Part shown: piece after piece, positions 39,326 through 48,052 of the stretch | Position numbering within the stretch: the stretch's first letter is position 1 | Layout of the letters: every line of letters begins with the position of its first letter | Assembly: GCA_006226685.1 (NCBI GenBank) | Contig: SBGG01000006.1 | Coordinates: forward strand, 1 to 51,556 | From: Sphingomonadales bacterium | GTDB taxonomy: Bacteria; Pseudomonadota; Alphaproteobacteria; Sphingomonadales; Sphingomonadaceae | Direction: 5' to 3' | Length of the DNA stretch: 51,556 nucleotides | The notes under the pieces: generated by a model | What the model was told of the DNA's origin: nothing | What the model saw: only the letters and a program-made list of their open reading frames with translations | Database searches by the model: none | Position numbers and translations under genes: made by a program

Positions 39326-40336
39326 TCAGGCCGCCTTCTCCCGTTCCACCAGCCGGAAATCCTGCAACAGATAGCGCGGCTCCGGCATGGCGCGGAGGCG
39401 TTCGGTGCACCAGTCATGCCCGTCCATCAGGGCGGCCAGCTCCGACCGCCACCACGGCCCCGATCCACCGCTGCGATAAAATTGCGCGCTGAGGGCAAGG
39501 TGCCGCCGCATCGCCGCGATCAGCATGGATTCATAGTGGGTCAACAATGCGTCCGCGTCTTCGCCTTCCCCGATTGCCCCGATCACCGCTGCGGCAAGGA
39601 TCGCTTCCCGCATGGCCTGCGCGGTGCCGTCGCCGCAGATCGGATCGAAGGCGATGGCCGCCGTGCCGCAGGCGAGCCAGTGCTCACCGCACAACGACGG
39701 CAGCATGCGCGGGCAACTGTCGAACGCTGTGGGCGGCGCGTCTCCGGCCGGAGTGAAGCGCGGCGCGACATGGCGGCTCTGGCCGAGCAATGCCGCCATC
39801 GGTGCCCCGACCGCCAATAACCAGCCATGGCCCCGCCCATCGGGAATCAGGAACAACCAGCCATCCGCGACCGCCTCGATCCAGCAGGCGGACCGGTCTT
39901 CCTCATGGGTCAGCCGGACCGGAGCCGCCACCGCATGACGGCTGCCGAAACGGCGCGGCGCACCGGAGGGAAAGGGCGCGGCGGTGTGAACGGTAAAAGA
40001 CGGCGGCCGGGCATCCCCGGCCAGCAGGTCGGCCATCACCGGAAAGGCCGCCGCCAGATCCTCCTCCGACACGACGACCCCGCCATGGGGCACCGCAACC
40101 GCATCGCCGCCGCCCCAGGAGACCATGCGCCTGTCGATACGCGGCTTGTCGGCGAACAGAGTCGGGCTGGCGAACACATCCCGCATCAGCGCCAATGCGG
40201 GATCGCTCAGCAAAATCGCGGGAACGGGCGGACGTTCGATCGCATCCACGCAAACCGCTATGCCCTGCCGGGAAAGAAGCCGGGCACAACAGGCCGAGGC
40301 GATGCCGGTGCCGGAAATGCGGACAGAAACTGTCAT
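39326..40336 (-). CDS. qhpG: QhpG, FAD-dependent monooxygenase for cofactor maturation
   Basis: 336-residue flavoprotein. N-terminal dinucleotide loop ISGTGIASACCARLL (GTGIAS at 9-14) and the C-terminal flavin motif DPICGDGTAQAMREAI near 240-256 resemble group A flavin hydroxylases and tryptophan-halogenase-like proteins. In the Paracoccus system QhpG doubly hydroxylates the Trp of QhpC that becomes the quinone, before export. It follows qhpB by 81 bp and precedes qhpF. ATG 40336 starts directly before the Rossmann strand; the frame upstream to 40402 has no similarity. Identity is inferred from fold and operon position. Confidence 0.82.
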   Translation of the reverse strand: MTVSVRISGTGIASACCARLLSRQGIAVCVDAIERPPVPAILLSDPALALMRDVFASPTLFADKPRIDRRMVSWGGGDAVAVPHGGVVVSEEDLAAAFPVMADLLAGDARPPSFTVHTAAPFPSGAPRRFGSRHAVAAPVRLTHEEDRSACWIEAVADGWLFLIPDGRGHGWLLAVGAPMAALLGQSRHVAPRFTPAGDAPPTAFDSCPRMLPSLCGEHWLACGTAAIAFDPICGDGTAQAMREAILAAAVIGAIGEGEDADALLTHYESMLIAAMRRHLALSAQFYRSGGSGPWWRSELAALMDGHDWCTERLRAMPEPRYLLQDFRLVEREKAA

Positions 40337-40417
40337 GCCGCCGGCACCGGCGAGGGGAAAGGACTCAACCGGGTCATGAAGGCGGGACCAGCCGCGATCC
40401 ACGACCCCTGACGCGGA

Positions 40418-41524
40418 TCATGGGACGTAGACGAGCCCCGCCATGGTCGCATCGTGGTTGAGTTCCCACGTCTTGTCATAGTGTAATGTCTTGGCGTCAT
40501 AGGCTTCGATCTCGTGGCCTGCGCCATAGATGTACAGTTTCTCGCCATTACCGGAAATGCTGAAATAGAAACGCGACCGACACTGGAACTCCGCCTTGTC
40601 GAGCAGCTTGGCCGCTCCCATGTCGAAATGCCAGAATTCGCACCGCTTATTGCCCAGCTTGCCGCTGGTAATCACGGCATAGCCATCCTTGCCATCCGGC
40701 GTGATCTGGAAACCGGGCATGGATTCGGGCGCCGGGGCAATCGGCGTGAAGGTCAGTTCCTGCTTGTTGAGATCGAACCGGCCGATACCGAAAATCTTGT
40801 TATGGATATAGGGGTCGGACGCGGTGAACAGCGACACATATTCGTTCGCGCTATTTCCTATCCGCGAACGCCCCCCGAAACCGCCGCCGAACTGACCATC
40901 CTCCAGCCCCATGCCCGCAGGCTTGGAAATTTCGAACGTTTTGACGGCTTTCAGCGTCTTCGTATCGACGACAACGACCTTCTTGTGGAACAGATAAAGC
41001 CACTTGCCGTCGGGCGACACCTTGAAGCTCAGCCCATACAGGCCGCGCCCGGACAGGTCATCCTCTCCCATTTCCTGTGACCGCACGATTTTCTGCTGCT
41101 TCAGGTCGATCACGATATATTTGGGTTTACTATAGCTGTAGCGATCGACGCCTTTGTCATATTGCGTTGCGACGGCATAATAAAAGCGACCCGTCGGATC
41201 CACGGCCCCGCGCGAAAAGCGATAGCGGGTCGTCGGCGTATTAAGGCTGAAACTATTGGTTACCTTGCGCGTGGCGGTATCGATCACCTCTATGCCGCCG
41301 GTCGTCAGCGTGGTGACATAAAGGGTCTTTTCATCGTCCGACAGGAGCAAGCTGGTCGGCAGGCCCGATTTCAGGTCGATGACCTGCGTGACCTCGCCTT
41401 TCGCTTCGTCGAACGTGATGATCTTGTCGGGATAGGCGCCCAATATGGCGGTATCGGCCTGTGCGGGACCATGGGCGGCGGTAGCCATCAAAAGGGCTGC
41501 AAGACCTGAACTGAGCTTTTTCAT
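40418..41524 (-). CDS. qhpB: Quinohemoprotein amine dehydrogenase beta subunit
   Basis: Periplasmic propeller subunit (also named PeaD) that holds the gamma subunit at the active site. Signal peptide MKKLSSGLAALLMATAAHGPAQA is followed by DTAILGAYPDKIITFDEAKG. Repeating blades show SPDGKWLYLFHKKVVVVDT, ITPDGKDGYAVIT and ISGNGEKLYIYGAGHEIEAYD. 368 residues from ATG 41524 with GAGGAAG upstream; the frame to 41629 would place residues before the signal peptide. Gap of 53 bp from qhpC. Confidence 0.92.
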   Translation of the reverse strand: MKKLSSGLAALLMATAAHGPAQADTAILGAYPDKIITFDEAKGEVTQVIDLKSGLPTSLLLSDDEKTLYVTTLTTGGIEVIDTATRKVTNSFSLNTPTTRYRFSRGAVDPTGRFYYAVATQYDKGVDRYSYSKPKYIVIDLKQQKIVRSQEMGEDDLSGRGLYGLSFKVSPDGKWLYLFHKKVVVVDTKTLKAVKTFEISKPAGMGLEDGQFGGGFGGRSRIGNSANEYVSLFTASDPYIHNKIFGIGRFDLNKQELTFTPIAPAPESMPGFQITPDGKDGYAVITSGKLGNKRCEFWHFDMGAAKLLDKAEFQCRSRFYFSISGNGEKLYIYGAGHEIEAYDAKTLHYDKTWELNHDATMAGLVYVP

Positions 41525-41577
41525 GAAGCGGGTCTTCCTCGAAGGATAGAAAGAAGCAGATGACCGGACGGGCGGTG

Positions 41578-41901
41578 TTACGGGAACACGATATCCAGAT
41601 TGCGCCAGTCCTTGGTGGCGGAGGCGCAATTGCCGGCCCAGTCCTGCGAATAGTTGACATGGTCCGGCACCTGCACCGGCCAGAAACAGGTGACGTAGCA
41701 GTCATAGATATCGCGCTCGACCGGCTGGCACAGGCCGGCGGTGCCGCCGCCCGCATCCACTTCCCAGCCGGGCGAAAAGGCGAGCGCGCACCCCATCGGC
41801 ACATGGGGCTGCTGCTGCAGGGCGACGACATCCTCCTCCATCGCCGAGACCATCTCGTCGATACGGCGGGCTTTTTTGTTGAGGGGCCGAAGATGCTTCA
41901 T
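41578..41901 (-). CDS. qhpC: Quinohemoprotein amine dehydrogenase gamma subunit precursor (CTQ-bearing, thioether-crosslinked peptide)
   Basis: 107-residue precursor that becomes the catalytic gamma subunit. Roughly the first 28-31 residues (MKHLRPLNKKARRIDEMVSA ...) are a charged leader without a secretion signal. Aligning with the Paracoccus gamma subunit from memory, the crosslink residues are all present: Cys38-Glu47 (GCALAFSPGWE), Cys58-Asp64 (LCQPVERD), Cys72-Asp80 (CFWPVQVPD) for thioethers, and Cys68 with Trp74 for cysteine tryptophylquinone. A further cysteine, Cys92 (GNCAS), has no partner in that scheme. The start ATGA overlaps the qhpD stop, as expected for a maturase-substrate pair. 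Confidence 0.95.
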   Translation of the reverse strand: MKHLRPLNKKARRIDEMVSAMEEDVVALQQQPHVPMGCALAFSPGWEVDAGGGTAGLCQPVERDIYDCYVTCFWPVQVPDHVNYSQDWAGNCASATKDWRNLDIVFP

Positions 41902-43349
41902 GACAGCGCCTTTCTATCGGTAAAACGTTCGAGAAATTCCGGATTGCCGACGCTCACTGCGCCGTAGACCTGAAGACATTTGTCGGTCCAGTCACGAATC
42001 CAGTCGCAATAATGGAGATTGGGATGGCCAGTGTCGCCATAGCGGACAAACGCCTCATGATGGCATCCCCCGGCGCAAAGCGGCCGCACCCAGCAGCTCT
42101 GACACTCATATTTCGCCCCGACATGGCCACGCGTCAGGAAGTCGCTCTGCTTCTCGCGATCGATACCGTCGGCAATGGTGCCGAGGCTATGCGTGTCCGC
42201 ATCGGTAAAGCGGTGGCAGGGCGACAGATCTCCGGACGGGCTGACCCCCAGCAGGCCGAGGCCCGCGCCGCAAGGGTGCGATTTATTGGCGCCCTGCATC
42301 AGTTCGCCGATCGTCTCGCTGACGTTCGAAAAACCATGCGGCCGCCCGGACAGAGCGTGATCCATCCATTCGTCGGCCAGCGCATGAAATTGCGAGACGA
42401 CGCTGTTCATCTCCTCGGCGCTCAGCGAATAGCTTTGCTCGCCCGAATCGGTGACCGGCGCGAAACCCACCTCGTGAAAGCCAAGCTCGTCCTTCAGATG
42501 GCGGTAAATGCCGATCACGTCCGTCACCCCTTCGGAAAGGGTCACGCGCGCGGTAATCGCCCGGCTCTTATGCGTGGCGATCAGCTTGCGCAGCTTCGGC
42601 TCGATCACCGCATAGCTGCCCTTGCCGCTCTTGTAGACGCGGCGCTTGTCCTGCATCTCGGCCGGGCCGTCGATGCTGACCGTGACGCCGATATCATTCT
42701 CCGCAAGGAAGGTAATGATCGGATCGGACAACAGCGTTGCGTTGGTGGTCAGGCTAAAGGTGATGGAGCGCCCCTGCGCCGCCACCTGCTCCCGCGCATA
42801 GAGCACCACTTCCTGCAACAACTTGAAGTTCATCAGCGTTTCGCCGCCGAAGAAGGTGATATGCACCGCCTTGCGATCGGCCGATTGCGCCAGCAGGAAA
42901 TCGACCGAGGCCTTCGCCGTTTCCAGCGACATGAACTTCGGCTTGCCCGCCGGGGTCGCGATCTTGTCCGCCCCGAATTCATAGCAATAGGTGCAGGACA
43001 GATTGCACTGATTGGTGATGTTGAGCACCAATGCCTGCAACGGGAAGTCCTTGGGCGGGTTCGGGGCCACCGGCGCCGGAACGCTGTGATCGGACAGGAT
43101 CAGTTGCGCATGACGCAGTTCCCGCACCAGCCCTTCGGCATCGGCCTCCGCATAGCCGCCCCCGACCAGCGCACCGATCAGGTCGGCATGGCCCATCGGG
43201 CCGGTGGCAAGCATATCGAGCACCCGGTTGGCAACCTCATCCAGTGCGAACACGGCACCAGCGGACACAAGGTAGATGAACTTCTCTCCGGCCGCCTCGA
43301 AGGAATGATAATCCCCCGGGCGGTAGCTGTGGGAAAGCATTGTCGTCAT
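41898..43349 (-). CDS. qhpD: QhpD, radical SAM/SPASM maturase forming thioether bonds in the gamma subunit
   Basis: 483-residue enzyme (also PeaB). The radical-SAM cluster motif CNLSCTYC uses Cys115, Cys119 and Cys122; ITFFGGETLMNF near 165 is the SAM-binding GGE. The C-terminal SPASM region has cysteines in HPCGAG, LSPCHRF, YECQSCWVRPLCAGGCHHEAF and LHYCDW for auxiliary Fe-S clusters. A PqqD-like/RRE-type N-terminal domain (about 10-95) probably binds the QhpC leader. In Paracoccus QhpD makes the Cys-Asp/Glu thioethers. Overlaps qhpA and qhpC by four bases each. Confidence 0.95.
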   Translation of the reverse strand: MTTMLSHSYRPGDYHSFEAAGEKFIYLVSAGAVFALDEVANRVLDMLATGPMGHADLIGALVGGGYAEADAEGLVRELRHAQLILSDHSVPAPVAPNPPKDFPLQALVLNITNQCNLSCTYCYEFGADKIATPAGKPKFMSLETAKASVDFLLAQSADRKAVHITFFGGETLMNFKLLQEVVLYAREQVAAQGRSITFSLTTNATLLSDPIITFLAENDIGVTVSIDGPAEMQDKRRVYKSGKGSYAVIEPKLRKLIATHKSRAITARVTLSEGVTDVIGIYRHLKDELGFHEVGFAPVTDSGEQSYSLSAEEMNSVVSQFHALADEWMDHALSGRPHGFSNVSETIGELMQGANKSHPCGAGLGLLGVSPSGDLSPCHRFTDADTHSLGTIADGIDREKQSDFLTRGHVGAKYECQSCWVRPLCAGGCHHEAFVRYGDTGHPNLHYCDWIRDWTDKCLQVYGAVSVGNPEFLERFTDRKALS

Positions 43350-45256
43350 GGCGCGATCTCCGGCTGGTCCCAGCGCCGGTACATCGGCACGGTGGTGACA
43401 AGATAGGCGCGGGCGGCGAGCGGCTTGCCATCCTTGCCCTTCAGCGACTTTGCCGTCGCCACGACCCAGACTTCGCCGTAATTGTTACGGCCGAAGCGAC
43501 GTTCCGGGTTCGGCCCCGCCACATTGGGCGTGAACAAACCCGTATTCGCATCGATGGTCCCGACATATTTCTTGTCGTCGTCATAGCTGACGGTCATGAA
43601 CTCATCGATGCTCCAGCTGACGTCTACCGGACCGACCGCGACATCATCGGCGGTGCCGGGCTTGCCGTCGGCGCCATTATCATAACCGACCGCCTCGAAC
43701 AGCTGATACCCCTTGGGATATTTGATGCCTCCCAGACGCGCCATCGCGGTTTCCGGCGTAACCTTGAGGTAATCGACCCTGGTGTAAACCGGGAACGCTT
43801 TCTCCAGCACCGCGCCGCGCACACTGACATCGCGCAGACCCGCCGGAGCATCAGAGGCGATATCGGCGTTCACCACCAGATCCGAAGGCCCGGCAGAGAC
43901 GATCCCCGTCACCTTCACACCCTCGCCCAGGCTGATCTCGGCCGGAGCGAGCCCCGTCGGCAGATTGTCGCCCAGGATATGGAAGCTGACGCCCTTCATC
44001 CCCGGCTTGACCGCGCCCGGCGTCACCGCCCCAATCACCGGCCCGCCCGTTACGCGGGTCAGCTTCACGTCGAAACCGAACTCATTATAGGCACCCCAGA
44101 ACCAGCGCCCCTCGGCGCTCGCCTGATCGGGCGAGAACCACATGGTTTCCCGCGCCTCGCTGGAAAGATCGCCGGGCACAGCATCCTTGCCCGCGCCGCC
44201 CTGCGACCGGCCGCGCCAGCTATAGCCGCCATAAACGATGGCCGCGCCGGTACGGGTCAGCGATGCTCCGCCGCTGAGCGAACGCAGCGTGATGCTGGTC
44301 TTGAACTCATCGGCGGCCGCGCCGGGGGTGATCGTCATTTCACCGACAAACCTGCCCTTGGCGGGGCTGCTGGCCGACACCACCCATTTGCCCGACAGCT
44401 GAGGCGACCGGATACGGCTGCGCCAGGCAGCCCATTCCGGCGTATGCAGCGGCGCCAGCTTCGTCATCTCGGCAAAAGCGACATCGCCGCGCGTTTTTTT
44501 CTTACCGGATGCCGCGCCATCGGCATCTACCGCCTCATGGAAGCCGGCGTCCGAACCGGGGCGGTTGCTCACGCCCTCTTCATCGTCGTCATCGCCGCCC
44601 TCAAGCGGCTGTTCATATTGCGATTCCGCCTGCGAATAGAGCGAGACATGCATCGCCCGCAGCAGCGTCCATTCCGCCTTGGACCGGCGCCAGGACATCG
44701 GCTTGCCGAAGGCGTGGCAGGACGCGCAGGTATTGTGCAGTAGCTTGGTGGGGATCTTCTCTTCGATGATCCGCTCTTCCGGCATATACATGACCGGCTT
44801 CGCCTCCGACGGGGCAAGGCCATGATAGGTCGAGAGATATTTCAGAACTTCGCGGGTTTCGGCCGGCGTGATCTGCAATCCGTTCAGCTTCACCATGCGG
44901 CTGATCGCCTGCGACCATCCCTCCGGCGTGGTGCGAACCCAGGAAATGCGGGTAAGATTGCCCTTGTCATCGGGGGCGTGGCAACCGGCGCATTTCTCGA
45001 TCACCAACTTGCTGGTGACGGGAATGCCGGCCTCCGTTTCCTTCACCTCTCCCTCGGACTGCGCCCCGGCCTGCGCCGCGACAATGGTAACCGAGCCCAG
45101 CCCGAGCAAAAGCATGGCACGGAGCCGGACAGGCACAGCGCGAAACGCGCGCGCCACCGGCCCCGACGCTTCGGCAGGCAGGCTCCGATCCGGGGCGTCA
45201 CTGCGCCCGGCCCGGTTCATGACGGCAATAAGACGCCCGATCTGCGGGAAGGTCAT
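43346..45256 (-). CDS. qhpA: Quinohemoprotein amine dehydrogenase alpha subunit (diheme)
   Basis: Periplasmic subunit (PeaA) that passes electrons from the quinone via two c-type hemes. Heme motifs are CAGCH (89-93) and CASCH (177-181). Later domains are the beta-barrel and Ig-like parts of the family (ISPG..., VDVSWSIDEFMTVSYDDDKKY near 560). At about 212-262 an acidic low-complexity insert (GGDDDDEEGVSN, then a KKKTR patch) replaces a conserved helical stretch, making it 636 residues. ATG 45256 follows GGGGGA, but the hydrophobic signal core only begins near residue 48, so a later GTG start is possible. First gene of the operon. Confidence 0.92.
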   Translation of the reverse strand: MTFPQIGRLIAVMNRAGRSDAPDRSLPAEASGPVARAFRAVPVRLRAMLLLGLGSVTIVAAQAGAQSEGEVKETEAGIPVTSKLVIEKCAGCHAPDDKGNLTRISWVRTTPEGWSQAISRMVKLNGLQITPAETREVLKYLSTYHGLAPSEAKPVMYMPEERIIEEKIPTKLLHNTCASCHAFGKPMSWRRSKAEWTLLRAMHVSLYSQAESQYEQPLEGGDDDDEEGVSNRPGSDAGFHEAVDADGAASGKKKTRGDVAFAEMTKLAPLHTPEWAAWRSRIRSPQLSGKWVVSASSPAKGRFVGEMTITPGAAADEFKTSITLRSLSGGASLTRTGAAIVYGGYSWRGRSQGGAGKDAVPGDLSSEARETMWFSPDQASAEGRWFWGAYNEFGFDVKLTRVTGGPVIGAVTPGAVKPGMKGVSFHILGDNLPTGLAPAEISLGEGVKVTGIVSAGPSDLVVNADIASDAPAGLRDVSVRGAVLEKAFPVYTRVDYLKVTPETAMARLGGIKYPKGYQLFEAVGYDNGADGKPGTADDVAVGPVDVSWSIDEFMTVSYDDDKKYVGTIDANTGLFTPNVAGPNPERRFGRNNYGEVWVVATAKSLKGKDGKPLAARAYLVTTVPMYRRWDQPEIAP

Positions 45257-45743
45257 ATTCGGATATTCCCCCTTCATTGACTCGTCGGCGATTGAGCATG
45301 CCGACGGGCTGCGGCGTGAAGACTGGACAATCGTCAAAAATTCGTCAAGCCTATTTTGCACTGCAAGAAATATTGGTGCGTTTGCGAGATGGGGATACGT
45401 CATTTGCCCCGTTCCCGCGCGGCATCCCGATCCCGGCAGCTCGCCATCCCGCCTCCCCGAAGAGCGCATATTCCCAATCTGTCCGCGCCGGAACGAAGCG
45501 ACAGCCACAGAATGAGGCGGGGGGAAATGAGAGATATGGGCCCCGTTGAAACGGGCCGCACGCCCCGCTTCAACGCAACATGCGCAGGGCATCGCAAGGC
45601 CCGAGCACGGAAGGGGCAGCCTCTCAGTCCGCCAGGTCGGGAGATCTGGCGGCCGAAAGTCCTGCACCCCGCCCCGCGCATTCCCGGCCCTACCCCGCGC
45701 GCCCTGAAAGGGCATGGTGCAGACGACGGCTATCCCGCCCTCA
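45257..45743. other. 487-bp region upstream of the amine dehydrogenase operon
   Basis: Separates qhpA from the MFS gene on the same strand. No gene is supported; ORFs here are shadows. It carries the repeats listed at 45331-45366 and probably the operon promoter. Confidence 0.5.
45331..45366 (-). promoter_or_regulatory. Candidate operator/promoter elements of the qhp operon
   Basis: Two direct copies of TTGACGA (minus strand; 45331-45337 and 45342-45348) spaced exactly 11 bp, one helical turn, next to the palindrome TTGCAGTGCAA at 45356-45366. They lie 75-110 bases before qhpA. No good -10 can be matched to either TTGACG, so activator or other regulator binding is the likelier role. Confidence 0.4.
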
Positions 45744-46943
45744 TCATGCCGCCACGGGATCTCGCCTGTCCTCGCTTGTCGGCATCGCGCGACGCAGAGC
45801 AATCGAACGGTCATGGGTAGCCGCGAAAAGCAATAGGGCACATCCGCTGATCAATATCGCAACCGCTCCCCCCATCAGCCCGGCCTCCCCCAGTGTCATC
45901 ATCAGGACCGATCCCAGAACCGGCCCCCCGATCATCCCGAGCGGATGGGTGGTCGCGACAAAGCGGCGAAAGAGGGCGGTGTGAGCCCGCACTGTCGCCA
46001 TGCCGGAGCAACGGATGATGATCGCGGTCGATCCGATATTGAGCAGGACGATCGAGAGGATGAACGGCCCCGCCTCCCCCTGCGCCGTCAGGATCATAGG
46101 CGAAACAAGGCAAAAGGCCGCCATGATGCCTGTCAGACTGAGCTGTATGACCGGCTCTTCGCGCAGGACGGCAAAGGCCGTCAGCACCCCGGCGACCGAG
46201 CCGATGGCGACCGCCAGCCCGATAACCTCCTCTTCGATCCCGGCGGCAACCGCCAGTGCACCGGTAAAGCTCCAGATCATCATCGTCGCGCAGATGAAGA
46301 AGAAAGTGGCGCCCGCCAGCGCCCAGCCCGAGGCGGAAGCCCCCGCAATTTTCCCGGCACATCCCGGAACAGCCGAGATCCTCTCGTCCGTCCTGCCGCA
46401 AGAGGCCATAGATGGCGCCGTCAATGCCAGTACCGCCAGCGGGACAAGCGCCAGCACGGCCAGCGCAAAAACACCCCCGCCCGCCTGGGCAATAGCAGGC
46501 AGGATCAGCGCGACAACGGTCGAAAGCATGAGCTGCACAAGGAAAACCGCGCCATAGGCCCCGTTCGGACGGACGGCGGCGGCCCGGCTCATCGCCTGCG
46601 TATAGACTATCCCCATCGCCCCGCCATAAAGTGCGCGCAGAATGACAAGGCCCGTCATATCGCTCAGCCCCGCAGTCATGACACTGGCCACGAGGGCGAT
46701 CAGCGCCGCGATCGACATGCAGGTCCGGGGAAGCGCCGATCCACAGCGCCAGACCAGCAACGCGCCCACCGCCATACCCGCCTGCGTTGCGCCAACGATC
46801 CAGCCATGGCTGCCCGGCTCGACCGCGTGCGCGACGGACAAAAGGGTCAGGAAGACCGGATCGATGCCGGGTTGCAAACAGGCGAGCGCGGCCAGCAATA
46901 CCGCTATGGCGACCGCTCCGTACCGATGAAAGACTGACTCCAT
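45744..46943 (-). CDS. MFS transporter
   Basis: 399-residue inner-membrane carrier with 12 predicted helices. GATQAGMAVGALLVWRCGSALPR near 50 is a loop 2-3 region of MFS type, and YTQAMSRAAAVRPNG and SMATVRAH-like segments fall between helices. Substrate is not evident; an amine or a product of amine oxidation is possible from its place upstream of the qhp operon, or an antibiotic-type efflux pump from its pairing with a TetR regulator. Same strand as the TetR gene, 78 bp downstream. Confidence 0.8.
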   Translation of the reverse strand: MESVFHRYGAVAIAVLLAALACLQPGIDPVFLTLLSVAHAVEPGSHGWIVGATQAGMAVGALLVWRCGSALPRTCMSIAALIALVASVMTAGLSDMTGLVILRALYGGAMGIVYTQAMSRAAAVRPNGAYGAVFLVQLMLSTVVALILPAIAQAGGGVFALAVLALVPLAVLALTAPSMASCGRTDERISAVPGCAGKIAGASASGWALAGATFFFICATMMIWSFTGALAVAAGIEEEVIGLAVAIGSVAGVLTAFAVLREEPVIQLSLTGIMAAFCLVSPMILTAQGEAGPFILSIVLLNIGSTAIIIRCSGMATVRAHTALFRRFVATTHPLGMIGGPVLGSVLMMTLGEAGLMGGAVAILISGCALLLFAATHDRSIALRRAMPTSEDRRDPVAA

Positions 46944-47021
46944 GATGACCCCCGCGACATGAAGAGGCGCATCTCTGCGCCCATGCCGTTCAGATCATCC
47001 CCCAATGCCCGAATTCTTGCC

Positions 47022-47696
47022 TCAGCTGTCCGGAACAGCCGTCGTCAGTTCACCAATCTCTTCCGGTGTGATCGTTTTTGCAAGATCAATCAGCGACCGG
47101 GTCGCGATCGCGATATAGGCCTCCATATTGCGCGCCCAGGGCTTCTGATAACCGAGAAAAGGCGTTGCCCCTTCCATGGAGGCGCTGATGAACAGGGACA
47201 CCGCATGAACTTCATCGGGGCCAAGCCGGGGGTTCAGCTCCGAGACATACTCGCCAATGGCATTTTGCACTTTCTGGTAAAAGGACCGCACCCGGTCCGC
47301 CACAAAGCCATTATGATTGGCAAGCGCCCATAATTCGGTGAACAAATGGCTGGTCCGCTTCGTCCGAATATCATTGAGGCACAGAATGATGACCAGCCGC
47401 AACCGGTCTTCCGCAGGAAGTTCGGGTTGCCGGACCGTGGCTTCGAGCAGTTTGTCATAGGATTCGAACAGATCGTCCAGCAACACCTGGATCAGCATTT
47501 CCTTACGCGGGAAATGATAGCTGACATTGCCGACCTTCATCCCGCTATGCGCGGCGATATTGCGGATGGTGAAAGCCGCGGCCCCTTCGTCGATCAGAAC
47601 CGCCAGGGCCGATTTCAATATGGTATCGACCGTCTCCGCGCCACGCGCGTAGACGCCGGGACGTTCAACGGTACTGGCAATCCGACTACCCTGCAT
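47022..47696 (-). CDS. TetR family transcriptional regulator
   Basis: 224 residues. The N-terminal helix-turn-helix runs about 22-70 (TILKSALAVLIDEGAAAFTI, RNIAAHSGMKVGNVSYHFPRKEML). The rest is the variable ligand-binding domain. Located upstream of the MFS gene on the same strand. It likely controls itself and the transporter; control of the qhp operon is only a possibility. An imperfect CCGG-N6-CCGG dyad is in the gap upstream. Confidence 0.85.
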   Translation of the reverse strand: MQGSRIASTVERPGVYARGAETVDTILKSALAVLIDEGAAAFTIRNIAAHSGMKVGNVSYHFPRKEMLIQVLLDDLFESYDKLLEATVRQPELPAEDRLRLVIILCLNDIRTKRTSHLFTELWALANHNGFVADRVRSFYQKVQNAIGEYVSELNPRLGPDEVHAVSLFISASMEGATPFLGYQKPWARNMEAYIAIATRSLIDLAKTITPEEIGELTTAVPDS

Positions 47697-48052
47697 CCGG
47701 CCGCCTTATCATCACCATGGCAGGACGGCCAGCCTGCTTAACCTCCCGAATTGGCGGGTGTCCATCCCCAATGGAATAATCAACCGGATATACCCGGAAC
47801 TATGCCCAAGGTTGAATTGCAATCGATTCGCCAAATGCGTACCAAAAAGCAATATCAACCGGCAGGAAACCAAGCCAGAGCTTCCGTCGGGTCGCACCTG
47901 AAGTGATTGTATAGTAGAATAGAGCATTTACGGCTCAAAGTTCTTGATAAAGTAAAGGCCTCTATTTTGTTTTACGCAAAGTCGGGCAAGGCCTCATACC
48001 CCATCGAACAGGCACCGATATTTTTTTCGGACCTGTTCCTGTTCCCGTTCGA
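47697..48052. other. 356-bp gap upstream of the TetR gene
   Basis: Less GC-rich than the flanks. Holds CCGGATATACCCGG (47784-47797), two AGGCCT sites near 47957 and 47989, and the hairpin at 48006-48038. No gene seen. Confidence 0.45.
48006..48038 (-). terminator. Hairpin downstream of the membrane protein gene
   Basis: GAACAGG (48006-48012) pairs with CCTGTTC (48032-48038), with CCGA/TCGG inside. On the minus strand it lies 14 bases after the stop at 48053. It has no U-run after the stem, so termination is uncertain. Confidence 0.4.

Noticed and set aside
42012..44743. Two long plus-strand frames (464 and 467 codons)
   Set aside because: Antisense shadows of qhpD and qhpA.
48037..48052. 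Three GTTC motifs close together, considered as a LexA box
   Set aside because: Spacings are not seven bases, and the place is at the 3' end of a gene.
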